From contig CAZFBA010000018.1 in NCBI GenBank assembly GCA_964517135.1, positions 17,311-81,310 on the forward strand: DNA of 64,000 bases, given 5' to 3'. The notes beneath the pieces were generated by a model, which was given only the letters and a program-made list of their open reading frames with translations, ran no database searches and was not told the DNA's origin. Made by a program: the position numbers and the translations under genes. The stretch's first letter is position 1; each line of letters begins with the position of its first letter. Of this stretch, positions 45,810 to 55,291 are shown piece after piece. The DNA comes from CAZFBA01 sp964517135. Lineage in GTDB: Bacteria; Cyanobacteriota; Vampirovibrionia; JBFMGH01.

Positions 45810-45989
45810 TTAGACGCTGAAACTAAAATACTTTGACTTAAGGGCTTTTACCTGTGGCAAAATTTGTTTGCTCGGAAAGTAATGTGTTTTGTAATTTGTG
45901 ACCAGCTTGCTATTTTTGAGTTCTTCTTCAACTTTTCTTGATAATACTGAATTTTTTCTTTCCAGAACGTTGAATATGCTCGGTTTCAT
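45810..45989 (-). CDS. Small basic protein of unknown function (59 residues)
   Basis: An ATG at 45989 lies after CAGGAG with good spacing and opens 59 codons ending TAA. The product begins MKPSIFNVLERKN and ends KSKYFSFSV. It is strongly basic, with about one lysine in five residues, and has no membrane segment. The ribosome site and its place in a run of similarly small orphans make it credible. It lies 220 bases upstream of the 154-residue gene on the same strand and may share its transcript. Confidence 0.5.
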   Translation of the reverse strand: MKPSIFNVLERKNSVLSRKVEEELKNSKLVTNYKTHYFPSKQILPQVKALKSKYFSFSV

Positions 45990-46498
45990 TAAAAAACTCC
46001 TGAAAAATTAACTGTTACATTTCAATAAAATTTTTCCAGATAAAAATAAGGTGTTTACACCTTCCTTTAATAATTATTCTCAATTATAAAAGGATTTCAG
46101 GGAAAGATTTTTTGTATCTTTAGTTTAACATAGTCTCTTAACGATTTGAATCCCCAATTATAATAAAAGTTGTTTAGTTTAAATAGTGCAGGATTAAAAT
46201 TACTTCTATGTCTGAATTTTAGAATAAACTGCAAATAATTTTAAATGTATACTAATTAAATTTGCTACTAACTTTATAAACTAATAAAGAGTGGCTATTA
46301 GCCTAAAGTGAAATCGTTTTTACTTGTCGCAATACCTTTAAGAGCATTGTTAAGCTGTAAGGTCTTTTTAAAAGCAGTCTTATACTTATTAAGAATAATT
46401 CCTAATTTTACAATTATAGTTAAACACTTAACGTTTTGTTGATTATACTCTCTTTTTGGTATTTAATACCCTAAAAATCAATAATAAGAGGATGATTT
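45990..46498. other. Divergent intergenic region upstream of rlpA
   Basis: About 510 AT-rich bases without a supported reading frame. A 13-base palindrome GGTATTTAATACC at 46458-46470, 28 bases before the rlpA start, could be an operator. No clear -35/-10 pair was identified. Confidence 0.4.
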
Positions 46499-47959
46499 AT
46501 GTTTCATACCAATTTTAAGCGCCAGGTATTTATTTCACTTGTTTTAATCTTATTTTTTGTAGCATCAACAGGTATTAATCAAGATTCAAGTGCAGCTTTA
46601 GCCAGAAAAAACAACAAACAAGAAACTAAAAATGAACAATCTTTCTCTCAAACCGAGATGATGGAACTTATTAAAACCCTTACAAATACGATATCCCGAC
46701 TGGATTCACGTATTGAAAACCTCGAAAACAAAATTACTCAAATTGAAATTGAAGAAAATGAGAATTCTGTTGCAAAAAAATGGGAAAATTTCTCAAAACC
46801 TTCAGTTGAAAATGATGAAATCACTTCAATTTCTGTTGAAAAAGAAGTAACAACAATAAAAGAAAAAGATATACCTGCACATAAAGAAGAAATTGTTGTT
46901 ATAAGTTCTGAAAAAGAACTTATAATTGATCTTCCTGAAGAAAAAGGAGATAAAATATCTTTTAATGAGCAGAAAGAATCTATAAAAGAATCTAATAGCA
47001 AGATATATCAAGAACAAGAGGCCAATATTATTACTGTTAAACAGGATATAAAAACACAAAAGCCGGCAGAGAAACCTCAAAAATTAGCCTCAAAAGAAAC
47101 CAGATTAGCTTCTTCTGCAAAAGCTTCCTCACAAAAAACTGAACAGCCACCAAAAAATCAGGCCAAAGAAAACTTTAAATACAACATTGCAGTAGAAAAA
47201 TACAGAGAAAACAACTATGATGTTGGTTCTGTATCTATTGGAGGGATGAAAGTTATAGCATACAGATCCGATGCCGGAGGTTATTCATCATACGAAAGAG
47301 CAAAAATAGTTGCTAAAAGACTTGAAAAACTGCTTGACAGTGGTAAAGACTTGAAAGAGCTTCACCCTGCTGTTTCTAATGGCTTTTATGTTGGATCAGT
47401 TGATGGTGATATAATCTTTACCGTGGATGATAAAACAGCTAATAGAAGCGGTCTCAATAACAATGCTCTTACTGTTGCCTGGGTAAATAATCTTAGAAGG
47501 GCATTTGGCCTTCCAAAAGTGCAGAGAAATGCTTCGATATCTACCTCAAGAGGTCTTGATGCTTCGGGCCGGCCAGAAGAAATGATTTTTGAACGTCAGG
47601 AGCTAACCCAGAATTCTCAAATTATTAATATGCTGTTACCAGTTGCACCGGTAAGAAATGCACTTACTCTTATGGGGCAAGCTTCATGGTATGGGCCATA
47701 CTTTCATGGCAGGCGTGCAGCAGATGGAAGCCGGTTTAATATGCATGAAATGACTGCTGCTCACAAGTCTTTACCGTTTGGTACAGTGGTTAAAGTTACT
47801 AACCTTAATAATAATAAAGAATGTGTTGTCCGTATTACTGACAGAGGGCCATTTATACACGGCAGGATTATTGATCTTTCTAGAGCTGCCGCCCAGCAAA
47901 TAGGTATGCTTGGCTCAGGTGTGGCTAATGTCAAAGTAGAGGTTATTGGCAAAAAATAA
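46499..47959 (+). CDS. rlpA: RlpA-like septal/peptidoglycan lytic protein
   Basis: The protein has 486 residues. A signal peptide (about 9-33, with no lipobox cysteine) is followed by a coiled coil (about 45-85), a Glu/Lys/Pro-rich linker (about 90-225) and a conserved middle segment (about 230-345, with GFYVGSVDGDIIFTVDD and WVNNLRRAFG). The C-terminal double-psi beta-barrel has GQASWYGPYFHGRR, TAAHKSLPFGT and the catalytic-aspartate motif RITDRGPF. RlpA cleaves denuded glycan strands. The middle segment resembles that of cyanobacterial RlpA. The SPOR domain of proteobacterial RlpA is absent. AAGAGGATG precedes the start. Confidence 0.88.
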   Translation: MFHTNFKRQVFISLVLILFFVASTGINQDSSAALARKNNKQETKNEQSFSQTEMMELIKTLTNTISRLDSRIENLENKITQIEIEENENSVAKKWENFSKPSVENDEITSISVEKEVTTIKEKDIPAHKEEIVVISSEKELIIDLPEEKGDKISFNEQKESIKESNSKIYQEQEANIITVKQDIKTQKPAEKPQKLASKETRLASSAKASSQKTEQPPKNQAKENFKYNIAVEKYRENNYDVGSVSIGGMKVIAYRSDAGGYSSYERAKIVAKRLEKLLDSGKDLKELHPAVSNGFYVGSVDGDIIFTVDDKTANRSGLNNNALTVAWVNNLRRAFGLPKVQRNASISTSRGLDASGRPEEMIFERQELTQNSQIINMLLPVAPVRNALTLMGQASWYGPYFHGRRAADGSRFNMHEMTAAHKSLPFGTVVKVTNLNNNKECVVRITDRGPFIHGRIIDLSRAAAQQIGMLGSGVANVKVEVIGKK

Positions 47960-47983
47960 ATAAGCAGAAAAAAGTTAAAAAAT

Positions 47984-48002
47984 AGACAACATTTTGTTGT
48001 CT
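47984..48002 (+). terminator. Possible terminator of rlpA
   Basis: A perfect 8-bp stem AGACAACA/TGTTGTCT has a 3-base loop 25 bases after the stop. The following bases (GGTCTACATTTG) are not a T run, so termination would be weak. Confidence 0.4.
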
Positions 48003-48210
48003 GGTCTACATTTGCCTTACTATGTGTATTGTTTCATAGTCTTTAATTTTGAAAATGGTTGTCCTGATTAATTTTAAGCATTCTTAACATTCTTGCAATG
48101 CGTTAAACATTTGCTAAAATACCTGATATGTGTCAAATTAAGCAAACAAATGAAATAACAATTATTGATACCTGAAATTTATTATTAGATCAATAAAAGA
48201 GGTAAAAAAT

Positions 48211-48684
48211 ATGAGAAAACTTGCATTGTTAGCCATTTTAATACTTTCGATGATTGCAATCGTTTCTAATCAGAAGTTTTATGGCCAGCAGGGGCAACTG
48301 CTTCCTCTTAGTAAAAGAATTAACCTTTTTGAAAATAATCTTGAGGCTAATCACAAGCCATACAAGATGATTGGTGAAAATAAATGTAATCCCAATGGTA
48401 AGATTGTACAAAAGATTACAACCAATCAATCTTTTGAAATAGTAGCTCTTCCACTTATTGAGGCCACTGACTCAGCTTATTATCCCAGAGATTTTGCAGG
48501 CGCACTTTATGCTTCTAATGGATACAAACTATCAGAGGCTACTTCAAAGTATGGTATCAGGCTCAAAACTAAACTGCCAGAAGAAAACCAGGAAAAGAAA
48601 ACTCATAAGTTTGAATTTACGAACCCGAACGAAAACCCGGTAAAAGTAAGATTCTATATTGTACAGGTTGATCCAATTAACTAA
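48211..48684 (+). CDS. Exported protein of unknown function
   Basis: The protein has 157 residues. A clear signal peptide (hydrophobic about 4-18) is followed by a beta-rich mature part ending KVRFYIVQVDPIN. That end resembles the closing strands of a jelly-roll or adhesin-type domain. There is one cysteine (about residue 59) and no recognised family. GAGG precedes the ATG. A strong terminator follows. Confidence 0.7.
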   Translation: MRKLALLAILILSMIAIVSNQKFYGQQGQLLPLSKRINLFENNLEANHKPYKMIGENKCNPNGKIVQKITTNQSFEIVALPLIEATDSAYYPRDFAGALYASNGYKLSEATSKYGIRLKTKLPEENQEKKTHKFEFTNPNENPVKVRFYIVQVDPIN

Positions 48685-48708
48685 CATTTCAGGGTAAATA
48701 TCAATTAA

Positions 48709-48733
48709 AAAAAGCTAGCACTGCTAGCTTTTT
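48709..48733. terminator. Bidirectional terminator between converging genes
   Basis: AAAAAGCTAGC (48709-48719) pairs perfectly with GCTAGCTTTTT (48723-48733) around a 3-base loop. It gives a T run on both strands and serves the exported-protein gene and the reverse small gene. Confidence 0.88.
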
Positions 48734-48753
48734 CTTTTATAGGGGAAATAAAG

Positions 48754-48987
48754 TTAGAATCTTGTATCAAAGTTAATATTAACCCGCTTTGCACGTTCCA
48801 TTGCCTTTAGCTCACTGGAGATTACATCGGCGAGCTCATCAAAAATACCAAAAAAATTGTAATTTGCATCATTAAAATCTTTTTGATCGTTTTTATTCTT
48901 TTTCTTTTTGCCCTTGGTCTTAACATACGTACCACTTCCAAGACCATTGCCATTGTTGAAAGGTGATTTTACTGCACTATCTAACAT
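48754..48987 (-). CDS. Small protein of unknown function (77 residues)
   Basis: The start is preceded by a good GGAGGAC site. The N-terminal third is Gly/Asn-rich, then comes a lysine cluster (KTKGKKKKNKN at about 24-34), then an amphipathic helix (FFGIFDELADVISSELKAMERA). A basic patch followed by an acidic helix could bind nucleic acid or a protein partner. There is no homology known to me. It is monocistronic between a terminator and a divergent methyltransferase gene. Confidence 0.62.
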   Translation of the reverse strand: MLDSAVKSPFNNGNGLGSGTYVKTKGKKKKNKNDQKDFNDANYNFFGIFDELADVISSELKAMERAKRVNINFDTRF

Positions 48988-49276
48988 TATATTGTCCTCC
49001 GGCGTGATAATTCATTCCCTGTTGTTTAAATAATCGGATTAATTGGCCAATACTTTAGATCCCTGTTACGTAATTTTAAGTATATTTACATTTATGCTTA
49101 AAAATTGATTATATTTCGGTTTTAGCAAAATGCATTTTTGAAATAACATTAAATAGTGACTTTTCATATATAAAAAATCTTACAGAAGGCTGATAAGTAA
49201 CTATAATAGTATATTTTTTGAGTTATGCATACATTTCTTATAGTAAAATAGAGCTATAGAATTTATTTTGAAGCTT

Positions 49277-49750
49277 ATGGAAAACAAAACCATTTATATA
49301 GTTCTCGATAACGTCAGGTATAACAACAATCTTGGCCCAATATACAGGATTGCAGATAATTTTGATATTAAAAAGCTTTATGTATGCAGAAAAGGCCAGG
49401 ATAAGTTTAAACAAAAAAAGCTAGATATGCTTAATAAAGCATCACGGGGGGCCATTAACTTTGTCAACTGGGAACTAAGGAACAACACTGAAGATGTCAT
49501 CAAAGAACTAAAAGCACAGAAAGTCAAAATTGTTGCTATAGACATAAAAACAGAAACGTTACTCAAAGAAGCTGTTCATCAGCAAACATACCCGCTGGCG
49601 CTTGTCTTTGGTACTGAGTCAGTCGGCGTTAATCCAGAAATATTAGACCTTGCTGATGAAATTCTTAAAATTCCAATGACAGGCAAAACGCCTTCCCTGA
49701 ATGTGTCTTCAGCTGTTGCTATTGTGTGTTATACTTTTCGTTATTCTTGA
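49277..49750 (+). CDS. SpoU/TrmH-family RNA methyltransferase
   Basis: The protein has 157 residues from the ATG at 49277; a TTG three codons earlier is also in frame. This is the size of the minimal catalytic SPOUT domain, without a substrate-binding extension. The three knot motifs are present: NNNLGPIYRIADNF, PLALVFGTESVGV and IPMTGKTPSLNVSSAVAI. These enzymes 2'-O-methylate tRNA or rRNA riboses. The specific target cannot be assigned. It lies 42 bases before the phosphomannomutase gene in the same direction. Confidence 0.85.
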   Translation: MENKTIYIVLDNVRYNNNLGPIYRIADNFDIKKLYVCRKGQDKFKQKKLDMLNKASRGAINFVNWELRNNTEDVIKELKAQKVKIVAIDIKTETLLKEAVHQQTYPLALVFGTESVGVNPEILDLADEILKIPMTGKTPSLNVSSAVAIVCYTFRYS

Positions 49751-49792
49751 GGTAAAATCAATTCAATACAGCCAAACCATGAGGTATTTACT

Positions 49793-51241
49793 ATGTCTGC
49801 AACCACAATAAATCCGCATATTTTCAGAAAGAATGATATCAGAGGTATTTATCCTGATGAGCTCAACCCTGAAACTGTCTATAAAATTGGAATGGCTTAC
49901 GGAACCAGCATTAAAGAATATTTTGATAAAAATATTACAGTATCTGTAGGCTATGATGCAAGATCACACTCTGAAATTATTGCAGATGCTCTTATTAGAG
50001 GGCTTAGTGATACCGGCATTCAGGTACTGGAAATAGGTATGTGCCCTACACCTGTTCTGTATTTCTCTAATTTCATAAAAGAAACTAAATACCAGAACCT
50101 TCTAAACTTGCCTGACATTAATGGGGCTATTATGATTACGGGAAGTCATAATCCACCTGAATATAACGGGTTGAAAATGTTGATTGATAATAAAAACCTC
50201 AAAGAAGATGATATTAAAAAACTTAAAGATATTGTTAATGAAGAAAGTTACAGTAAATCACCCTCTCAAAAATCAATCAAAATAGAACTCAACAGTATTT
50301 ATAAAGAATATTTGTTAAGCCAGTTTGGTATTTTTAAAGATGTTAATGTTGTCATTGATTCAGCAAACGGTACCGCAGGGTTAATTGTACCTGATTTACT
50401 ACAAAAATTAGGATGTAATGTTATTCAGTTATTCAGCAAACCAGATGGATCCTTTCCTTTTCATCATCCTGACCCCACTTTACCTGAAAATATGAAGATG
50501 CTGGGTGCTATAGTGCAGGATAATAACTCAGATATAGGCATTGGCTATGATGGTGATACAGATAGACTAGGCCTGATATCTAAAACAGGTAAAATTATTT
50601 GGGGAGATGACCTTATGATTATCTTTGCCAGAGAAATTGCCAGAGGATATGCTGATAAATCTAAACTGAAATTTATTGGGGAAGTGAAGTGTTCACAAAG
50701 AATGTACGATTTTATTGAGATGATTGGGGCTATACCCATTATGTACAAGACAGGCCATTCTTTTATAAAAGAGAAAATGAAAGAAGAAAACGCAGTTCTT
50801 GCCTGTGAAATGAGCGGTCATGTGTTCTTTGCAGACAAATATTTTGGATATGATGATGCTATTTATGCAACTTTAAGAATACTTGAAATCATTGACCAAT
50901 ATAAACAGCGAGAAGGTGATGACTTTATTATCGATAATCTCCTTAAGGAACTTCCTGAACCGGTTAGTACTCCAGAAATTAGAACAAAATCAACTGATAA
51001 CAGAAAATTTAAAATCATTGAAAAGATTGCAAAAGAAATTGAACTAGTTAAAGATATCTATAACATTAAAGACATAATAACTATAGATGGTTTAAGGCTT
51101 GTTTTTGATGATGGCTTTGCACTTGTGAGGGCTTCTAATACTGAGCCAATACTTGTAACAAGGTTTGAAGCCAGAACATACGAAAATCTCGAAAAGTATC
51201 AAAGGCTTTTGAATGATTTGATTGAAAAACATAATAAATAA
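49793..51241 (+). CDS. Phosphomannomutase/phosphoglucomutase
   Basis: This 482-residue member of the alpha-D-phosphohexomutase family has all four signatures. They are the phosphoserine loop TGSHNPPEYNGLKM (about 119-132), the metal loop GYDGDTDRLG (about 249-258), the sugar-recognition loop CEMSGHVFFAD, and the phosphate loop RASNTEPILVTRFEA near the end. It interconverts hexose 6- and 1-phosphates for GDP-mannose, glycogen or surface glycan. GAGG precedes the start. The C-terminal linker is about 20 residues longer than in Pseudomonas AlgC. Confidence 0.9.
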   Translation: MSATTINPHIFRKNDIRGIYPDELNPETVYKIGMAYGTSIKEYFDKNITVSVGYDARSHSEIIADALIRGLSDTGIQVLEIGMCPTPVLYFSNFIKETKYQNLLNLPDINGAIMITGSHNPPEYNGLKMLIDNKNLKEDDIKKLKDIVNEESYSKSPSQKSIKIELNSIYKEYLLSQFGIFKDVNVVIDSANGTAGLIVPDLLQKLGCNVIQLFSKPDGSFPFHHPDPTLPENMKMLGAIVQDNNSDIGIGYDGDTDRLGLISKTGKIIWGDDLMIIFAREIARGYADKSKLKFIGEVKCSQRMYDFIEMIGAIPIMYKTGHSFIKEKMKEENAVLACEMSGHVFFADKYFGYDDAIYATLRILEIIDQYKQREGDDFIIDNLLKELPEPVSTPEIRTKSTDNRKFKIIEKIAKEIELVKDIYNIKDIITIDGLRLVFDDGFALVRASNTEPILVTRFEARTYENLEKYQRLLNDLIEKHNK

Positions 51242-51267
51242 ACTACTTAGAAAGCCCGGGCCAATCG

Positions 51268-51350
51268 GCTCGTTCAACCCATATCTTCACTTTTAAAATT
51301 TTTGAAAAACGAAAACAAAAATCTATTGTTATAGTTATGCATTAGTCTTT
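51268..51350 (-). repeat. Repeat family 1, copy C (half element)
   Basis: Read on the minus strand from 51350, this copy starts AAAGACTAATGCATAACTAT, continues through GTTTTCGTTTTTCAAAA (one mismatch to the 17-bp inverted repeat) and ends with GATATGGGTTGAACGAGC. The distal half of the core is missing. It fills the space between two converging genes and touches the stop codon of the msbA-like gene. Confidence 0.75.
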
Positions 51351-53068
51351 TAGACAGCAAATTGCAGTTCATAGAGGTTTTTGTAGACCATGCTATCAGC
51401 GAGAAGACTGTCATGTGAACCTTCTTCAATTATGTATCCTCTCTCCAGAACAATGATTCGCTTTGCCTTCTTAATCGTTGATAATCTGTGAGCAATAATA
51501 AAAACCGTTCTGTCTTTCATCAGATTTGAAAGGGCTTTCTGAACGATTGCTTCAGATTCGTTATCCAGTGAACTTGTTGCTTCATCAAGTATTAAAATAG
51601 GTGCGTCTTTTAAAAGGGCTCTTGCAATGGATATACGCTGCTTCTCACCTCCTGAGAGCATTACTCCTCTTTCACCTACACGAGTATTATATCCTTCATC
51701 AAGCTCTTTAGCAAAGTTATCTACATAAGCATAACTGGCTGCTTTATATATCATTTCATCTGTAGCATTATTATTTCCGATTGCAATGTTATCTTTAATA
51801 CTTCCGTCAAATAAAAATGTGTCCTGGCTTACGATTGCTACCTGTTTTCTGAGTGATTCAAGTGAAAAGTTTCTTATATCTGTGCCGTCAATTTTAATAG
51901 TTCCTCTTGATACGTCATAGAAACGGGGTATCAGGTTTACAAGAGTAGATTTTCCTGATCCGCTTGGACCTACGATAGCAAGTACTTCTCCTATATTAAC
52001 GTTTAAGTTAATATTATGAAGTATGTTTACTCTATCATAGCTGAAGCTAACATTTTCAAAGTTAACTCCTTCTTTAATTTCTTTTAGAAGGAGGGGTTCC
52101 TTTGCTTCAATAACCTCTTTATCAAGATCCAGAATACTAAATATTCTATCAGCAGCAGCAAGAGCTTTGTTGACATCAGCCCAAGCCCGTCCCATTGTCT
52201 TTACAGGGGTATATAGTAAGAGAAATGCTACAATAAAAGAGATCAAAGCACCTGTTGTCATTTCACCAGAAATTACTGAATATCCGCCATACCATATGAT
52301 AACAGCAATACCAAATGAGCCGACAAACTGCATAACGCCTGGTAATGCTGCAAATGGCAATATCATTTTCATATATTTCCTGAAGTAATGATTATTCTCG
52401 TTTTCAAATCTCATTGCCTGCTGTTTCTGGAGGTTATAGGCATGAATTACTTTCATTCCCTGGAGATTTTCAGTCAGTACACTCGTGAGGTCAGCCAGTG
52501 AAGTCTGCATATCATGTGTGTATCTCCTGATCATTTTACTTAATACTGTTATAGGATATATAATAAAAGAGGTCACCAGAATGCATATTAAAGCCAGCTT
52601 CCAGTTTTGATAGAAAATAACGCCTGTTAAGATTAATGCACTGACAGAACGGCTAATGAATACTTGAAGAACATCTGTGGTTATGTTTTCTAGTAGCATC
52701 GTATCATTTGTAAGTCTTGATATCAATGTTCCTGATGAGTTAACATCGTGGTAACTTAGAGATAAACGCTGAAATTTATCATAAAGATCTTTTCTAATAT
52801 CTTTTAATACTCTTTGTACAACATATCTTGAATAGTAAATCTGAAGAAACCTGCATATTCCAGTAATAAAAAATATAACTAACACACCAACCGGAAGCCA
52901 CATGAGATATTGTTCTTTTCTATCAATAAGTATATTGTCAAGTACAGGTTTAATAATATAAGCTATGAAGCCATCAGCACCACCAGCAGGAAATGCAATC
53001 AGTATAGCAAAAAGCAGACTATACTTATACCGTAATAAATAGTTGAAAAACCTTTTTATAGTATCCAT
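51350..53068 (-). CDS. msbA: MsbA-like lipid A/oligosaccharide ABC exporter
   Basis: The protein has 572 residues with a half-transporter layout. Six transmembrane helices (about 15-300) precede an ATPase domain with Walker A GPSGSGKST, Q loop IVSQDTFLFDG, signature LSGGEKQR, Walker B ILILDEATS and switch IAHRLST. Its place as the third gene after lpxI and lpxB supports flipping of lipid A core across the inner membrane. Sequence alone would also fit a general lipid or drug exporter. AAGG precedes the start; lpxB ends 14 bases upstream. Confidence 0.85.
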   Translation of the reverse strand: MDTIKRFFNYLLRYKYSLLFAILIAFPAGGADGFIAYIIKPVLDNILIDRKEQYLMWLPVGVLVIFFITGICRFLQIYYSRYVVQRVLKDIRKDLYDKFQRLSLSYHDVNSSGTLISRLTNDTMLLENITTDVLQVFISRSVSALILTGVIFYQNWKLALICILVTSFIIYPITVLSKMIRRYTHDMQTSLADLTSVLTENLQGMKVIHAYNLQKQQAMRFENENNHYFRKYMKMILPFAALPGVMQFVGSFGIAVIIWYGGYSVISGEMTTGALISFIVAFLLLYTPVKTMGRAWADVNKALAAADRIFSILDLDKEVIEAKEPLLLKEIKEGVNFENVSFSYDRVNILHNINLNVNIGEVLAIVGPSGSGKSTLVNLIPRFYDVSRGTIKIDGTDIRNFSLESLRKQVAIVSQDTFLFDGSIKDNIAIGNNNATDEMIYKAASYAYVDNFAKELDEGYNTRVGERGVMLSGGEKQRISIARALLKDAPILILDEATSSLDNESEAIVQKALSNLMKDRTVFIIAHRLSTIKKAKRIIVLERGYIIEEGSHDSLLADSMVYKNLYELQFAV

Positions 53069-53082
53069 TTCAGGCCTTTAAT

Positions 53083-54246
53083 TTAACTGTTTTTATCGTG
53101 TAGATTTAACTCTTCAAATATTATTTCTGATACTCTAACAGAAGCAGGCTTATTAGTTAATGCTTTTTTTACATCTGCTAAGTCTTGTAACATTTTATTT
53201 TTATCGCCCGGGTTTTTGAGTATTCTCAAGGCTTCTGTTGCAATCTGATCAGGAGTTGCTTTATCTTGGATGAATTCTTTGACTATTTCTCTGCCCATAA
53301 TTATATTTGGCAGGCCAGCTTTATCTATATAGCGAATCAAAAGATAGACCCAGTAGGCAATAGAATATGATTTATAGCTTAAAAGCATTGGTGTTTGATA
53401 TATTGCAGCTTCCAGGGTTACAGTTCCAGATGTAAGAAGAAGCATATCCGAAGCAGATAATACTTCGTAGTTAGCCTCTTTTAAAACTTTTAAATTGATT
53501 TTTTCATTTAAGCTGCTTTTTTGAAGATATTTATTTAGATAATCATCACTAATATTAGTAGCCTGGGCCAGTATGAATTGAGTATCTGGTAATTCTTGTT
53601 GAATCAGGTTAGCTGCATTCAGCAATATTTCAAGCATGAAATGTATTTCTGCCTTTCTGCTTCCAGGAAAAATTCCTACAAGAGGTTTTTCAGGGTTCAG
53701 ATTATATTTTTCACAAAAAATCTTTTTGCTAACAGCTTCTGGTAGCATTGTAACAAGAGGATGCCCTACAAATTCTGCGTTAACACCTGCCTGTTTGTGA
53801 ATTTCTTCTTCAAAAGGAAATATAAGCATTACTTTATCAAAATAACGGGCAATTTTTTTCAGTCGACCCTTTCTTGTTGCCCATACCTGGGGTGCAATAT
53901 AGTAAAATATTTTATAACTATTCTTCTTAAGATATTTAGCAAGTCTGATATTAAACCCGCCATAGTCGATTAATAAGATAAGATCAGGTTTAAAGTTATT
54001 TTTAAGGAATTTTAAAATGTTTTTACCCAGCTTAATATGTTCCGGTATCTTTTTTAGAGAATCAATGCCAACAATACCCATATCAGAATGGTCATGAATA
54101 AGGTTAACACCCTGTTTTTTCATTTCATTCCCACCAACACCGGCGATATCAATATCAGGAATCAGCTTTTTCAGCTCCTTAACTATGTTTGAAGCGTGAA
54201 TATCACCTGATTGTTCACCTGTTACAATAAAGAGTTTTTTAGTCAT
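53083..54246 (-). CDS. lpxB: Lipid-A-disaccharide synthase
   Basis: This 387-residue GT19 enzyme condenses UDP-diacylglucosamine with lipid X to form the lipid A disaccharide. Motifs are TGEQSGDIHASNIVKEL at the N terminus, GIVGI, YYIAPQVWATRKGR, VGHPLV, GIFPGSRKAEI and LTSGTVTLEAA. Its ATG overlaps the lpxI stop by 4 bases, so the two are coupled. It sits at the inner-membrane face. Confidence 0.95.
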   Translation of the reverse strand: MTKKLFIVTGEQSGDIHASNIVKELKKLIPDIDIAGVGGNEMKKQGVNLIHDHSDMGIVGIDSLKKIPEHIKLGKNILKFLKNNFKPDLILLIDYGGFNIRLAKYLKKNSYKIFYYIAPQVWATRKGRLKKIARYFDKVMLIFPFEEEIHKQAGVNAEFVGHPLVTMLPEAVSKKIFCEKYNLNPEKPLVGIFPGSRKAEIHFMLEILLNAANLIQQELPDTQFILAQATNISDDYLNKYLQKSSLNEKINLKVLKEANYEVLSASDMLLLTSGTVTLEAAIYQTPMLLSYKSYSIAYWVYLLIRYIDKAGLPNIIMGREIVKEFIQDKATPDQIATEALRILKNPGDKNKMLQDLADVKKALTNKPASVRVSEIIFEELNLHDKNS

Positions 54247-55064
54247 ACCGCTATTACAGTTATTCCATACTTATTTGCCAGTGTTTTAACTTTATCTTCA
54301 TTTACAATGAGTGTTTCATATGCTTCTATAGCAAGGACTTTTCCACCATACTTGTACATCATAGAAATTGTTTTTTCGCCAATAACCGGTATGTCAAATC
54401 TTTGATCTTGATCCGGTTTGCTAACTTTCACGATAGTTGCCCTGCCTTTTCCAAGTTTGCAACCTCTTTTGATGGCCTCATCAGTTCCTTCAATAGCTTC
54501 TACTGCAAGGATCATTTTATCCTGTACAACGACAGTTTGCCCTATATCCATTTTTCCGATGTTTTTAGCTGCTTCAAAACCGTATTCAATATCACTTTGA
54601 TAACATTCATTCAGTTCAGGCCCTGCAATATGACCTTTATGGGCAAAAAAATCTTTTATAAAAATAGTCTGATCAAGAACTTTTATACCTTCACTTTCAA
54701 GTTCTTTAATTGCAGCAAGCATTATAGCGTTATCGTTTAATTTATTAGCTTTTTTAATAAAGTTCATCGCACGTTTATCAAATTTATGTATCTGAAAAAA
54801 CACAAGTTTAGGCACTTTACCAATAAACATAACCTGCTTAATATCGTTTTTCTTGAGGTATATAAGAATTTTTTCAACTTCACCGGGGCTATAGTGAACG
54901 GTGCTGATTGAATGTTCTTCTATTGTTCTAATATCAGACCTGTCAAAACAAACAGCATAAACTTGATAGCCTTCTTTGGTAGCTTTTTGAGCAACTTTAA
55001 CAGGCAATGTGCCGTTACCTGACATTAAACCTAATTTATTATCCTGAAGTTGAATAGGGGCCAT
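54243..55064 (-). CDS. lpxI: UDP-2,3-diacylglucosamine pyrophosphatase, LpxI type
   Basis: The protein has 273 residues from the ATG at 55064, after AAAGGA; a GTG seven codons upstream is in frame but lies before that site. LpxI replaces LpxH in alphaproteobacteria, Cyanobacteria relatives and others. It hydrolyses UDP-diacylglucosamine to lipid X, the substrate of the next enzyme. The family pattern is visible: LGLMSGNGTLPVKVA, KVPKLVFFQ, GHIAGPEL, VVVQDKMILAVEAIEGTDE, KPDQDQRFDIPVIG. It is first in the lpxI-lpxB-msbA operon. Confidence 0.92.
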   Translation of the reverse strand: MAPIQLQDNKLGLMSGNGTLPVKVAQKATKEGYQVYAVCFDRSDIRTIEEHSISTVHYSPGEVEKILIYLKKNDIKQVMFIGKVPKLVFFQIHKFDKRAMNFIKKANKLNDNAIMLAAIKELESEGIKVLDQTIFIKDFFAHKGHIAGPELNECYQSDIEYGFEAAKNIGKMDIGQTVVVQDKMILAVEAIEGTDEAIKRGCKLGKGRATIVKVSKPDQDQRFDIPVIGEKTISMMYKYGGKVLAIEAYETLIVNEDKVKTLANKYGITVIAV

Positions 55065-55291
55065 TTTAAACGTATCCTTTATCACAGACCAATGTATAAC
55101 TAATTAAGAATAGTTTTTATTGTTTTCAAGTTATGCATCAGGCTTTATCATATTATATGATATTACAAATGGATTTTTTTTCAGTAAAATTTAAACAGTA
55201 TTATACATAAAGGTTACATTTAATTCTTTATGTATTATACTATTTAAAAGAGTTTCAATGATTATATTGGTATAATTCAGGAATAAATACG

